Shown here: one piece after another, positions 35,360-43,116 of the stretch | Layout: the number at the start of each line of letters is the position of its first letter | Position numbering within the stretch: the stretch's first letter is position 1 | From: CAWGHZ01 sp963775315 | GTDB taxonomy: Bacteria; Pseudomonadota; Alphaproteobacteria; MPNO01; DASWLB01 | Assembly: GCA_963775315.1 (NCBI GenBank) | Contig: CAVZIN010000007.1 | Span: 1,922,001-1,986,000 of the forward strand | Reading direction: 5' to 3' | DNA length: 64,000 bases | Position numbers and translations under genes: made by a program | The notes under the pieces: model-generated | Databases searched by the model: none | Seen by the model: only the letters and a program-made list of their open reading frames with translations | Told to the model about the DNA's origin: nothing

Positions 35360-37603
35360 TCACGTCATGCCCCCGGCAATGAGCCGCGCCGTGGGACGTT
35401 CCGGCTCGGCCACGGAAACGGGCGCCGAGGCCGTCATGAAGCCCGGGTGGAGTACGAAGCGCGAGGCCGCAATCCGCCCCTCCGGCATGTTGTTGGCGAC
35501 GACGACAAAGACCTGCGCGTTCTCCCCGCTGTCGAACTCGATCGCCATCGTCTCCGAGGTGGGCGAGAACAGCCAGGCGGCCGCCTCGGCATCGAGAATC
35601 CCGATGCCTTGGCGGCCCGCTTCGGTCTCGATCGGCAGGGTCAGGCTGAGGCGCGCATGCGGCGGAACGATCGCCGGAGGGCTCACCAGCTGGTAGCCGA
35701 ACGGAGAATCGTCGCCGGCGACCCGCACCCCGCCGTCCGGCAGGTGCTCGACCGAGACCTCCGCCGAGCCGACGCCCCATCGCTTGGGCGGCGCGAGCGG
35801 CACGCCCTGGAACGCCGTGTCGTCGCGGGCGGTGCAGCTCCACTCCCCCTCCGCCATGACGCCGGTCTGGCCGGCGGCCACCCCGGCGTCGGTCACCTCG
35901 AATTCCAGCACGCGGGCGAGACAGCAATAGACGGCCGGGTTGATCGTAAAGAACGTGTTCGACGCATCGCTTTCGTAATAGCCCTCGCGGGCCACCATCA
36001 CGGTCAGGGTGAAGGTGCCGGGGCCCAGGAACAGTCGCGGCAAATGCAGCCGGATCTGGCCGCTTCCGGCGGCGCCACGGATCGCGAGATCGCGGGTCAT
36101 GACGCGGCAGACGTCGGTCACGCCGTCGCGGTGGAAGGCGACCAGCATTTGCGGCTTCTCGTCGAGCGACGGATCGCGCACCTCGTAAGCGAGCAGGATG
36201 TCCACCGGCTCGCCATGGCTCAAAATGTAGGTGGGGGCGCCCGCCCGGTTGCGAATCGCGAGATCGGTGATCCAGATGCGTCCCGTGCCGAACCGGCCGG
36301 TCGCATCGACCCGTGCGCTTGCCGCACCGCTCCCCGTTCCCGCCGCGGTACCGAGGGAAAGCGTGTGATGCTCCCATCGCTCGCCGGCGAGCACCAAGGG
36401 CGCCGCCAGCGGCGTCTCGCCAAGGAACGCGCGGGCGACGAGCTGGCACGGCGCGCTCGCGTGCGCGTCGATTTCGAGCACGATCTCGGCATCGCCGCCG
36501 AGCGGCGCGCCGGTGACGTCGACGAACCCGGCCACCTTGTGGAACGGCGAGCCGTAGTGAAGCATCGGGCGGGCGAGCCGTCCGGCCACCGTCTCGGGCT
36601 CGCCCCAGCAGCCGGCCTCGGCCACCAGATGGCCTTCGGTGCCGTCGAATGCCCCCGCGCCGAGCGGCAGGCTGCCGATCGCCGCGCCGTCGGCATGGAG
36701 CGCTATCCGTCCGAAATGCACCGGCGCGGGCAGCGGCACGCCGCCCGCCGTCGCGATCTCGACCAGGACGTGGCGCGGCTCCACCATGGCCCCCTGGTGG
36801 TGGTCGGCGAGGTTCTTGAGCTTCTTGAGGCGCAGGCGCCGCTCCTCCTGCTCGCGGATCGAGTTCTCGTAGGCCTTCATCACCTCGGGCGAGCGCCCGT
36901 CCATGATCATCCGGCCGCGGTCGAGCCAGATCATGCGCTCGCAGATCGCTCCGGCGGAGTAGACGTCGTGCGAGACGAACAGAAGCGTCGTGTCGCGGTG
37001 CGAGCAAAGGGTCCGGATGCGCTCGAAGCTCTTGTGCACGAAGTAGGCGTCGCCGACGCTCAGCACCTCGTCGAGCACCAGGAGGTCGGGCGCGATCACC
37101 GTCGAGGTCGCGAACATCAGCCGCGCCGCCATGCCGGACGAGTAGGTCTTGAGCGGCTGGTCGATATATTCTTCGATCTCGGCGAACTCGACGATCTCGT
37201 CGAGAAGCGGCGCCGCCGCTGCCGTGCCGATCCCCATGTGGGCGAGGTAGGACGACGCGTTCTCGCGCCCGGTGAATTCGGGATGGAAACCGGCGCCGAT
37301 GGAAAGCAGCGCGCGCGCCACCCCTGCCACCTTGATCTCGCCCGAGGTGGGCGCGACCACCCCGCTCACGATCTTGAGGAACGTGCTCTTGCCCGCGCCG
37401 TTGCGCCCGATCAGCGCCACCTTCTCGCCGCGGGCGATGGTGAGGTCGATGGAATCGAGCGCGCGATGCTCGGTCCAGCGCCCCTTGTTGGCGCGCAGCA
37501 GGCCGAACAGGTCGAGGAACCGGTAGTGCGGCCGCGTGTACAGCCGGTAGATCTTGGTCAGGTCCCGCACGACGATGGCGGTGTCGGCGGCCCGACTACT
37601 CAT
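35360..37603 (-). CDS. wzt: ABC transporter ATPase for polysaccharide export (Wzt) with extra C-terminal domains
   Basis: A 747-residue ATPase that powers glycan export with Wzm. Residues 1 to about 240 are the nucleotide-binding domain: Walker A GRNGAGKST at 66-74, signature YSSGM at 154-158, Walker B LLVLDE at 174-179 and the H-loop VSHD. A beta-rich segment follows (about 280-410, FGRIALHADGAAIG). A Wzt_C-like domain comes next (about 420-570, PTYILSHGEPVDILLAYEV to VLEFEV), of the type that binds the modified end of the glycan. The last module (about 625-722) has GYQLVSPPAIV, GIGILDAEAAAWLF and VFVVVANN. Typical Wzt proteins have about 430 residues, so this is much enlarged. The ATG at 37603 overlaps the wzm stop by 8 bp. 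Longer upstream starts are out of family. Confidence 0.93.
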   Translation of the reverse strand: MSSRAADTAIVVRDLTKIYRLYTRPHYRFLDLFGLLRANKGRWTEHRALDSIDLTIARGEKVALIGRNGAGKSTFLKIVSGVVAPTSGEIKVAGVARALLSIGAGFHPEFTGRENASSYLAHMGIGTAAAAPLLDEIVEFAEIEEYIDQPLKTYSSGMAARLMFATSTVIAPDLLVLDEVLSVGDAYFVHKSFERIRTLCSHRDTTLLFVSHDVYSAGAICERMIWLDRGRMIMDGRSPEVMKAYENSIREQEERRLRLKKLKNLADHHQGAMVEPRHVLVEIATAGGVPLPAPVHFGRIALHADGAAIGSLPLGAGAFDGTEGHLVAEAGCWGEPETVAGRLARPMLHYGSPFHKVAGFVDVTGAPLGGDAEIVLEIDAHASAPCQLVARAFLGETPLAAPLVLAGERWEHHTLSLGTAAGTGSGAASARVDATGRFGTGRIWITDLAIRNRAGAPTYILSHGEPVDILLAYEVRDPSLDEKPQMLVAFHRDGVTDVCRVMTRDLAIRGAAGSGQIRLHLPRLFLGPGTFTLTVMVAREGYYESDASNTFFTINPAVYCCLARVLEFEVTDAGVAAGQTGVMAEGEWSCTARDDTAFQGVPLAPPKRWGVGSAEVSVEHLPDGGVRVAGDDSPFGYQLVSPPAIVPPHARLSLTLPIETEAGRQGIGILDAEAAAWLFSPTSETMAIEFDSGENAQVFVVVANNMPEGRIAASRFVLHPGFMTASAPVSVAEPERPTARLIAGGMT

Positions 37604-38414
37604 AGTCGACCAGCACGCCCTTGAAGCGGCGGAAGAACGCCGCGCCGGCGACGAACAGCACGATGCCGATGCCGACGAACCCCTCCCAGACGTGCGGCGG
37701 CGGGAAGGCGCCATAGAACGTCGCCGCGCGGAACGTCTCGATCAGGTAGTAGAGCGGGTTGACGGCAAGGATCAGCTTCAGCCCGTGCGGCACCATGTCC
37801 GGCATGAAGCCGATCGGCGACAGGAACATCAGCAGCAGGAGCGAGAGATTGACGAAGTAGGAGACGTCGAGCAGCACCACCGCGAGGGCCGACAGAATAA
37901 GAACGATCCCGGCGAGCATCAGGTACTCGACGACGAAGACGAGCGGCAGCCACAGGAGGTGCAGGGTCAGACGGTCGCCGATCGCCAGCATGCCGAGATA
38001 CACTACCGTCGAGACGAGCTGGCCGGTCATGCCGAGCAGGACCGCCCGCAACGGAATCAGGTCGAGCGGCAAAACGACGTTCTTCACCAAATGAATGTTC
38101 TGCTTGACCGACAGCGCACCCTGGCCGATCGCCTCCATCACGCCGAGATAGGGCACCAGCCCGCCGAACACGAACAGCACGTAGTCGTACTCGCTGTATT
38201 GCGGGAAGCGGATGCGGAACACCACCATGTAGACGAAGAGATAGATGCCGAGCATCAGCGCCGGCATCAGGAACACCCAGAACGTGCCGAAGGCCGAGCC
38301 GGCATAGCGCTTGCGCAGCTCGAGCACGGTCGTCGTCCACAGGATGCGCCGATAGCGGCGCAGCATGCCCAGCATCTCGACCGCACCAGTCCGCATGATC
38401 GCCGCGGCCATCAC
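37596..38414 (-). CDS. wzm: ABC-2 type polysaccharide export permease (Wzm)
   Basis: A 272-residue inner-membrane protein with six predicted membrane helices. It forms the channel for lipid-linked polysaccharide with the Wzt encoded immediately downstream. The N-terminal amphipathic stretch YRRILWTTTVLELRKRYAGSAFGTFW is the ABC-2 family hallmark. The region with VKNVVLPLDLIPLRAVLLG is characteristic of KpsM/Wzm/TagG. It ends LFVAGAAFFRRFKGVLVDYE, and the last bases overlap the wzt start. The ATG at 38414 overlaps the stop of the heparinase-like gene by 4 bases (ATGA). The gene order heparinase, wzm, wzt shows tight translational coupling. Confidence 0.95.
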   Translation of the reverse strand: MMAAAIMRTGAVEMLGMLRRYRRILWTTTVLELRKRYAGSAFGTFWVFLMPALMLGIYLFVYMVVFRIRFPQYSEYDYVLFVFGGLVPYLGVMEAIGQGALSVKQNIHLVKNVVLPLDLIPLRAVLLGMTGQLVSTVVYLGMLAIGDRLTLHLLWLPLVFVVEYLMLAGIVLILSALAVVLLDVSYFVNLSLLLLMFLSPIGFMPDMVPHGLKLILAVNPLYYLIETFRAATFYGAFPPPHVWEGFVGIGIVLFVAGAAFFRRFKGVLVDYE

Positions 38415-40459
38415 CCACCCGTCCCATTGCCGGCCCAGGCGAGGAACGAGGCGATCTCGCCCGCGCTATCACCCGCCGCCAGCCATGCCGCCGGCGCGAT
38501 GAGGAACGACCAGAGCTCGCCCTTTGCGTCGTCCGTGTCGTGCCGGAACCGCACCAGCGGCGCCGGCCGGCTCACCCCGTAAGAGGGGGAGTAGGCGCCC
38601 TCGGTCACCCTTGCCTCCAGCGCATCGAGGCTCACGAGGCAGTATAGAGCCTCCCCCGCCCGAAACCACACCGCATCGGGCTCGGCGGTCGCGATGGCGA
38701 CATCCGGGCCGAGCTGGAACGACCAGTCGAGCCGCGCCGCGCCCTCGCGCGCCACAAGGTCGGCGACGAACAGCGCACCGGCGCCGCGGACCAGCCGGAA
38801 CCAGCGCCGGTGCCGGGCCGGCGGATCGAGCCGGGCGTAGCCCCCGTGGCTGCCGACATACTCGACCCGTTCGGGCCCAGCCTCGAAGGCCAGGTGGCAC
38901 GGCGCCTCGTCGGGCGCGAACAGGCGGAACAGCCATTCGGGGTTGAGGGCGTTCTGCTCCTCGCCGTCGATCATGAGCGTGCTGTGCGCGCCGGTTCCCC
39001 GGAACCGGTTCCGCGCCGCGGCGTCGGACGTGTAGACGAAGCTGCCCGGGTCGACCACCAGCGGGTGGCCGCCATGATGGTATTCGAAGCCGAGCTGGTC
39101 GTTGTGCTTGTGGTTGCCGAACCCCTTGGTGCCCACGATTGCGTTGGTGACCAGCAGGTAGTCGCCCCCGTCGCGGAACACGGCATGGCCGGCGTCGGGG
39201 AACAGCCGCGCCGCCGCCGGCAGATCGCCATTCGACGCGTCCGCCCCGTCGAGCTGCCACCAGCCCGCCTCCCAGACGCCCACGGTGCCCGCCCCTTCGG
39301 CGAGCGCCGGCGCGCTCAGCGCCCGCGCGGCGGGGGCGAGGATGTGGCGCCCATCCTGCGGCGCGAACGGGCGAGTGAAGACGTGCAGCCTGCCATCGTC
39401 CGCATCCCCCACCTGCGGCAACAGCCCGTCGGGGCGCAGGACGGCGGCGAGATAGCGCGCCATCGCGCCGACCCGTGCGCGATAGTCGCCGGAGAGGGGT
39501 TCGCCCGCGAAGTCGGCGAGGCGAAGCGCGCCCAGGAACAGCTCGGTCACCAGCCGGTGATACGGGACCGACAATTCGAAATCGGCCCCGTCCAGCAGCA
39601 CCTGGACGCCGATCTCGCGTTCCAGGCACGCGCGGGCGAACGCCTCCCACGCGGCGCCGGACGGCAGGTCCGCGAAGAGCCGGCCGAGAAAGAACAGCCC
39701 GACGACGTTCGACAGGAAATGATTGCTGGTGACCTCGTACTTGTCCTCGAGGTTCGCGCGGATGAACGTGCCGTGCTCGAACGCAGCCGCGAACGCACTC
39801 GCGCGCGCCTCGTTCGCGCCCGCCGCGTCGCGCAGCATCGATAGGGCGAGCGCCCAGTTGGCGGCGCGGATCGCGACGTCCATCGTGCAGGTCCAGTTGA
39901 CCCCGATGCCGACCGGGTTCGCCTCTGCAAAATCGAGGATCTGGCGCGGCACCTCGGCGGCGTAGCGGGCCTCGCCGGTGACGAGCCACGCCTGGGCGAG
40001 GGCCACAAGGTGCTGGCAGCGGGCGAGCTCCCACGGATATTTCACGTCGGCGTTGCCGGGCCGCATCCTATAGAGGTCCCACGATTTATGCGGCACGTCG
40101 CCCGGGAAGCGGAGATTCCGCACCGGATCGAGGAACCAGTCGATCGGCCGGTAGCCGTCCGGCCCGGCTGCGCGGTCTGGGTCGTCGGGCACGAACGGGC
40201 CACTGCCCAGAAGATCGAAGCGATGAGCGACATAGTCGTCGGCCGCGGCGCGGACCGCCGCCGCCTCGGCAGGGCAGCGCGCGGCAAGCGCCCGCGCCGC
40301 CTGCGGGCCGACCGCGCCGTAAAGTCGCGGCGCCGCGTCGAGCGCCGCCATCCAGTCCGCCGGGCTGCGCCCGGTGGAGGCGAGCTCCGCATCGAACCCG
40401 CCGGTGCCGGGTCTCTCCCCGGCGTCGCGCCGCATCAAGTGCCTGACGCGCGCGAGCAT
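38411..40459 (-). CDS. Heparinase II/III family protein (second copy)
   Basis: A 682-residue relative of the protein at 22848-24959. The alpha/alpha-toroid part shows KYPWELARCQHLVALAQAW, CTMDVAIRAANWALALSML and SNHFLSNVVGLFFLGRLFADL. The beta-sandwich part shows TKGFGNHKHNDQLGFEYHHGGHPLVVDPGSFVYTSDAAARNRFRG, which holds the catalytic-type histidine/tyrosine region. The start ATG at 40459 overlaps the stop of the GT4-methyltransferase fusion by one base (TGATG). No signal peptide is evident. A lyase or polymer-editing role on an acidic glycan is likely from family and context. Such genes often accompany a bi-domain oxidoreductase, present here two genes upstream. Confidence 0.9.
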   Translation of the reverse strand: MLARVRHLMRRDAGERPGTGGFDAELASTGRSPADWMAALDAAPRLYGAVGPQAARALAARCPAEAAAVRAAADDYVAHRFDLLGSGPFVPDDPDRAAGPDGYRPIDWFLDPVRNLRFPGDVPHKSWDLYRMRPGNADVKYPWELARCQHLVALAQAWLVTGEARYAAEVPRQILDFAEANPVGIGVNWTCTMDVAIRAANWALALSMLRDAAGANEARASAFAAAFEHGTFIRANLEDKYEVTSNHFLSNVVGLFFLGRLFADLPSGAAWEAFARACLEREIGVQVLLDGADFELSVPYHRLVTELFLGALRLADFAGEPLSGDYRARVGAMARYLAAVLRPDGLLPQVGDADDGRLHVFTRPFAPQDGRHILAPAARALSAPALAEGAGTVGVWEAGWWQLDGADASNGDLPAAARLFPDAGHAVFRDGGDYLLVTNAIVGTKGFGNHKHNDQLGFEYHHGGHPLVVDPGSFVYTSDAAARNRFRGTGAHSTLMIDGEEQNALNPEWLFRLFAPDEAPCHLAFEAGPERVEYVGSHGGYARLDPPARHRRWFRLVRGAGALFVADLVAREGAARLDWSFQLGPDVAIATAEPDAVWFRAGEALYCLVSLDALEARVTEGAYSPSYGVSRPAPLVRFRHDTDDAKGELWSFLIAPAAWLAAGDSAGEIASFLAWAGNGTGG

Positions 40460-43107
40460 CAACTCGTCCCGGGCTTGTGGCCCTTGACGACCAGGTTCCA
40501 GCCCGCAAGCCAGCCTGCGAGCTCGGGCGAGATGCGGCCCTTCAGCCGGCGCGGTATCTCGGGCGGGGTGAGCTGGCGCTGCACGATGCGCCGCCCGGCG
40601 AAGCGATGAAACAGCCCGTCGAGCCGGCGCCGGTCGTAGACCTTCACCAGGGGCCGCGCATTGCCGATCTCGACCGCGCGCGACATGATCTCGCCCATCG
40701 ACCAGAGCTCCAGCGCGCCGGCCGCGAGCCCGATATCGCGCACCAGGTTGCGCCAATAGTGCAGCGAGTTCTCGGCATAGACCATGACGATCACGCGGCC
40801 GCCCGGGCGCAGCACGCGGTACATCTCGTCCACGATCCGCTCCGTGTGCGGCGCGTGGTGGATCACCCCGTTGGCATAGACGACGTCGAAGGAATCGTCC
40901 TCGAATGGCATGTCCTCGGCGTCGCCGTGGACGAACACGCCGTCCAGCCCGCGCAGGCGGAAATTCTCCTCCGCGTGCGCGAGGTGCCCCGACGAAAGGT
41001 CGAGGTCGGTGACGAGCGCGCCGTTCTTCGCGAACTGGGCGAGATCGGTGCCCATGCCGCCGCCGACGTCGAGAAGCTTGGCCCCGGCGTGGCCGGCGAA
41101 TTCCATGACCGACGGCATCCATGGCGCATACTCGCCGTAGCGATAGGCCTCGGCCTCGAGGTACCAGTCGAGCGTGTGCAGCTCGGAGTTCCGGACGTAG
41201 TGCGAGCCGCAGGCGTCCTCGTTCCATTGGCGCTGCGCCTCGTCCTTGTAGGCGTCGCCGGTGTGCAGAACGTGGGTCGTCCGGCTCTTCGCCGCGAACT
41301 CGTGGCGGAACGCCTCGTCCGGCTGGCCGCGGACCAGATACGTCCACAGCCGCGCGACATGGCGCTCCCACGAGTAGAAACCCTCGATGGCGCGCCGCGC
41401 GTTGCGCCCGATGGCGCGGCACGCCTCCGGATTGCGCACGAGCTCGAGCGTCGCGGTGACGAATTCGTCGACGTTGCCCGGCGTGCACAGGATGGCGCGC
41501 GAGCCGTCGAGACCGGTGCCGGCCGTCAGCTCGCCCGCACGCAGCGCCGGCGAGAGAACAACCCCGATCTGTTCGAGGTCGCTCGCCACGATGCCGCCGC
41601 CCATCGCCATGTACTCGAAGATCTTGGTGGGCGAGCCGAAGAAGCGGCTGTCGACCATGTGGCTCGCATGCGGCGACACGCAGAGGTCGGCGGCGGGAAG
41701 CAGACGCGCGCCTTCGGCCTGCGGCACCCGGCCGGTGGCGTGCACCCGGTCGTGCAGATGGTTCTTGTCGATCGCCTCGTCGACCAGCCGCTTCAGATTG
41801 CCGTCGCCGATCAGGAGGAACCGCGCCTCCGGCGCATTGGCCGCGATACGCGGCAGCGCTTCGGCCAGCACGTCGATGCCGTGCCAGCCGCCGAACGTGC
41901 CGGTGAACCCGATCACCCGGTGGCTGTCGTCCCAGCCGAGTTCGGCGCGGAGCGCGTGGCGCGCCGCCGCATCGAGCGGGCGGTAGGCGGTGGGATCGAC
42001 GCCGTTCGGGTTGGCGACGACCTTGTCCGGCTCGATGCCGCGCGCGAGCACGTCGTCACGCACCGCGTCGGAGATCACCGAGATCAGCGTCGCCTGACGG
42101 AACGCCGCCTCCTCGGCCAGCAGGAACAGGTCCTCGTGCACGTAGCCGGAGCCCGCGAAGCTCCGCATCATCGAGATTTCCGAGCCGTTGTACTCGACGA
42201 TGTACGGGATGCCGTAATCCTGGCTGAGCTGCGCGCCGAGATAGTTGCCGAGGCAGATGCGTTCGTAGATGTAGCTCGGCCGGAACTGGTCGAACAGGCG
42301 GCGGAGTTCGGGCAGGTAGGCATCGTTGGCGGCGAGGATGTTGGTCTCGTTGCCTTCGCGCGCGGAGAGCGACAGTACAACCTGGCGCATCCCGAGATCG
42401 TCGAGCAGATCGAACTTGTTCGCCATCGCGCAAAGGAAATCCTCGGACACCCGCGCGAGCTCGTTCGCGATGTAGCAGGTGTGGCCGTAGCTGCCGCCCG
42501 AGATGATCGGCGCCCAGAAATCGGTGCGAAGATAGATGCCGCGCCCGGCCGTCCGGTTCTCCGGCGTCGGCACCAGGGTCGGCCCGTCCGTGGGAAAAAT
42601 CGGCGCCGCCTTGCGGATCAGCGCCTGGACGGCGGCCCGGTAGCGGGCGAGCAGCCCTTCGCCCTCGACCCGCTCCGGCGGATTTTCCGCCGACAGCGCC
42701 TCCTCGGGGAGCTGCGGCGACAGCATCGTGCCGAGCCAGTCGGTATGGCGCACGAAGCGGCTGTAGCGGGTGACGAACAGCCAGTGGCGGCGCAGGCTCC
42801 GGATACGGCCGAAATCGACGAGCTCCGCCGCCTGCTCGCGCGGGAAGTAGAGGATCACCCGGTAGCCGCCGGCGAGCAGCCGCTCCGCCATGTCGATCTG
42901 GCGCTTGAGCGGCAGGCCGCGCGTGGAGCCGATCACGACGCCGGTCGCCTCGTGGGCGCGCAGCGTGGCGCCGATATCCTCGAAACGCGCGAGGTCAGGC
43001 AGGCGGAGCGCGATCTTGTGCCGCTCCGTGAGGCCGTCCAGTCGGGGGGCGGCCAGGATCGCGCCGCGGTCGCACGTGCTCGACACGTAGTAGTAGCGCG
43101 ACCGCAT
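40459..43107 (-). CDS. Fused GT4 glycosyltransferase / SAM methyltransferase
   Basis: An 882-residue two-domain enzyme. Residues 1 to about 160 are an unusual N-terminal region with some Rossmann character (RYYYVSSTCDRGAILAAPRLDGL). Residues about 190-585 are a GT4 transferase: YIVEYNGSEISMMRSF, NPNGVDPTAYRPL, IGFTGTFGGWHGIDVL and the donor-site FFGSPTKIFEYMAMGGGIVASDL. From about residue 670 a class I methyltransferase follows, with KLLDVGGGMGTDLAQFAKNGALVTDLDL and FDVVYANGVIHHAPHTERIVDEMYRVLRPGGRVIVMVY. It would add a sugar and methylate sugar or lipid carrier in one polypeptide. The GT half resembles the stand-alone GT4 at 21283. It lies 9 bp after the bi-domain oxidoreductase. Confidence 0.9.
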   Translation of the reverse strand: MRSRYYYVSSTCDRGAILAAPRLDGLTERHKIALRLPDLARFEDIGATLRAHEATGVVIGSTRGLPLKRQIDMAERLLAGGYRVILYFPREQAAELVDFGRIRSLRRHWLFVTRYSRFVRHTDWLGTMLSPQLPEEALSAENPPERVEGEGLLARYRAAVQALIRKAAPIFPTDGPTLVPTPENRTAGRGIYLRTDFWAPIISGGSYGHTCYIANELARVSEDFLCAMANKFDLLDDLGMRQVVLSLSAREGNETNILAANDAYLPELRRLFDQFRPSYIYERICLGNYLGAQLSQDYGIPYIVEYNGSEISMMRSFAGSGYVHEDLFLLAEEAAFRQATLISVISDAVRDDVLARGIEPDKVVANPNGVDPTAYRPLDAAARHALRAELGWDDSHRVIGFTGTFGGWHGIDVLAEALPRIAANAPEARFLLIGDGNLKRLVDEAIDKNHLHDRVHATGRVPQAEGARLLPAADLCVSPHASHMVDSRFFGSPTKIFEYMAMGGGIVASDLEQIGVVLSPALRAGELTAGTGLDGSRAILCTPGNVDEFVTATLELVRNPEACRAIGRNARRAIEGFYSWERHVARLWTYLVRGQPDEAFRHEFAAKSRTTHVLHTGDAYKDEAQRQWNEDACGSHYVRNSELHTLDWYLEAEAYRYGEYAPWMPSVMEFAGHAGAKLLDVGGGMGTDLAQFAKNGALVTDLDLSSGHLAHAEENFRLRGLDGVFVHGDAEDMPFEDDSFDVVYANGVIHHAPHTERIVDEMYRVLRPGGRVIVMVYAENSLHYWRNLVRDIGLAAGALELWSMGEIMSRAVEIGNARPLVKVYDRRRLDGLFHRFAGRRIVQRQLTPPEIPRRLKGRISPELAGWLAGWNLVVKGHKPGTS

Positions 43108-43116
43108 CTCCCCCTC

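Noticed and set aside
31289..37624. Open frame of over 2,100 codons on the plus strand
   Set aside because: It lies antisense to wzt, the radical SAM gene and the coiled-coil methyltransferase, all of which have clear motifs. Its own translation is low-complexity Arg/His/Asp.
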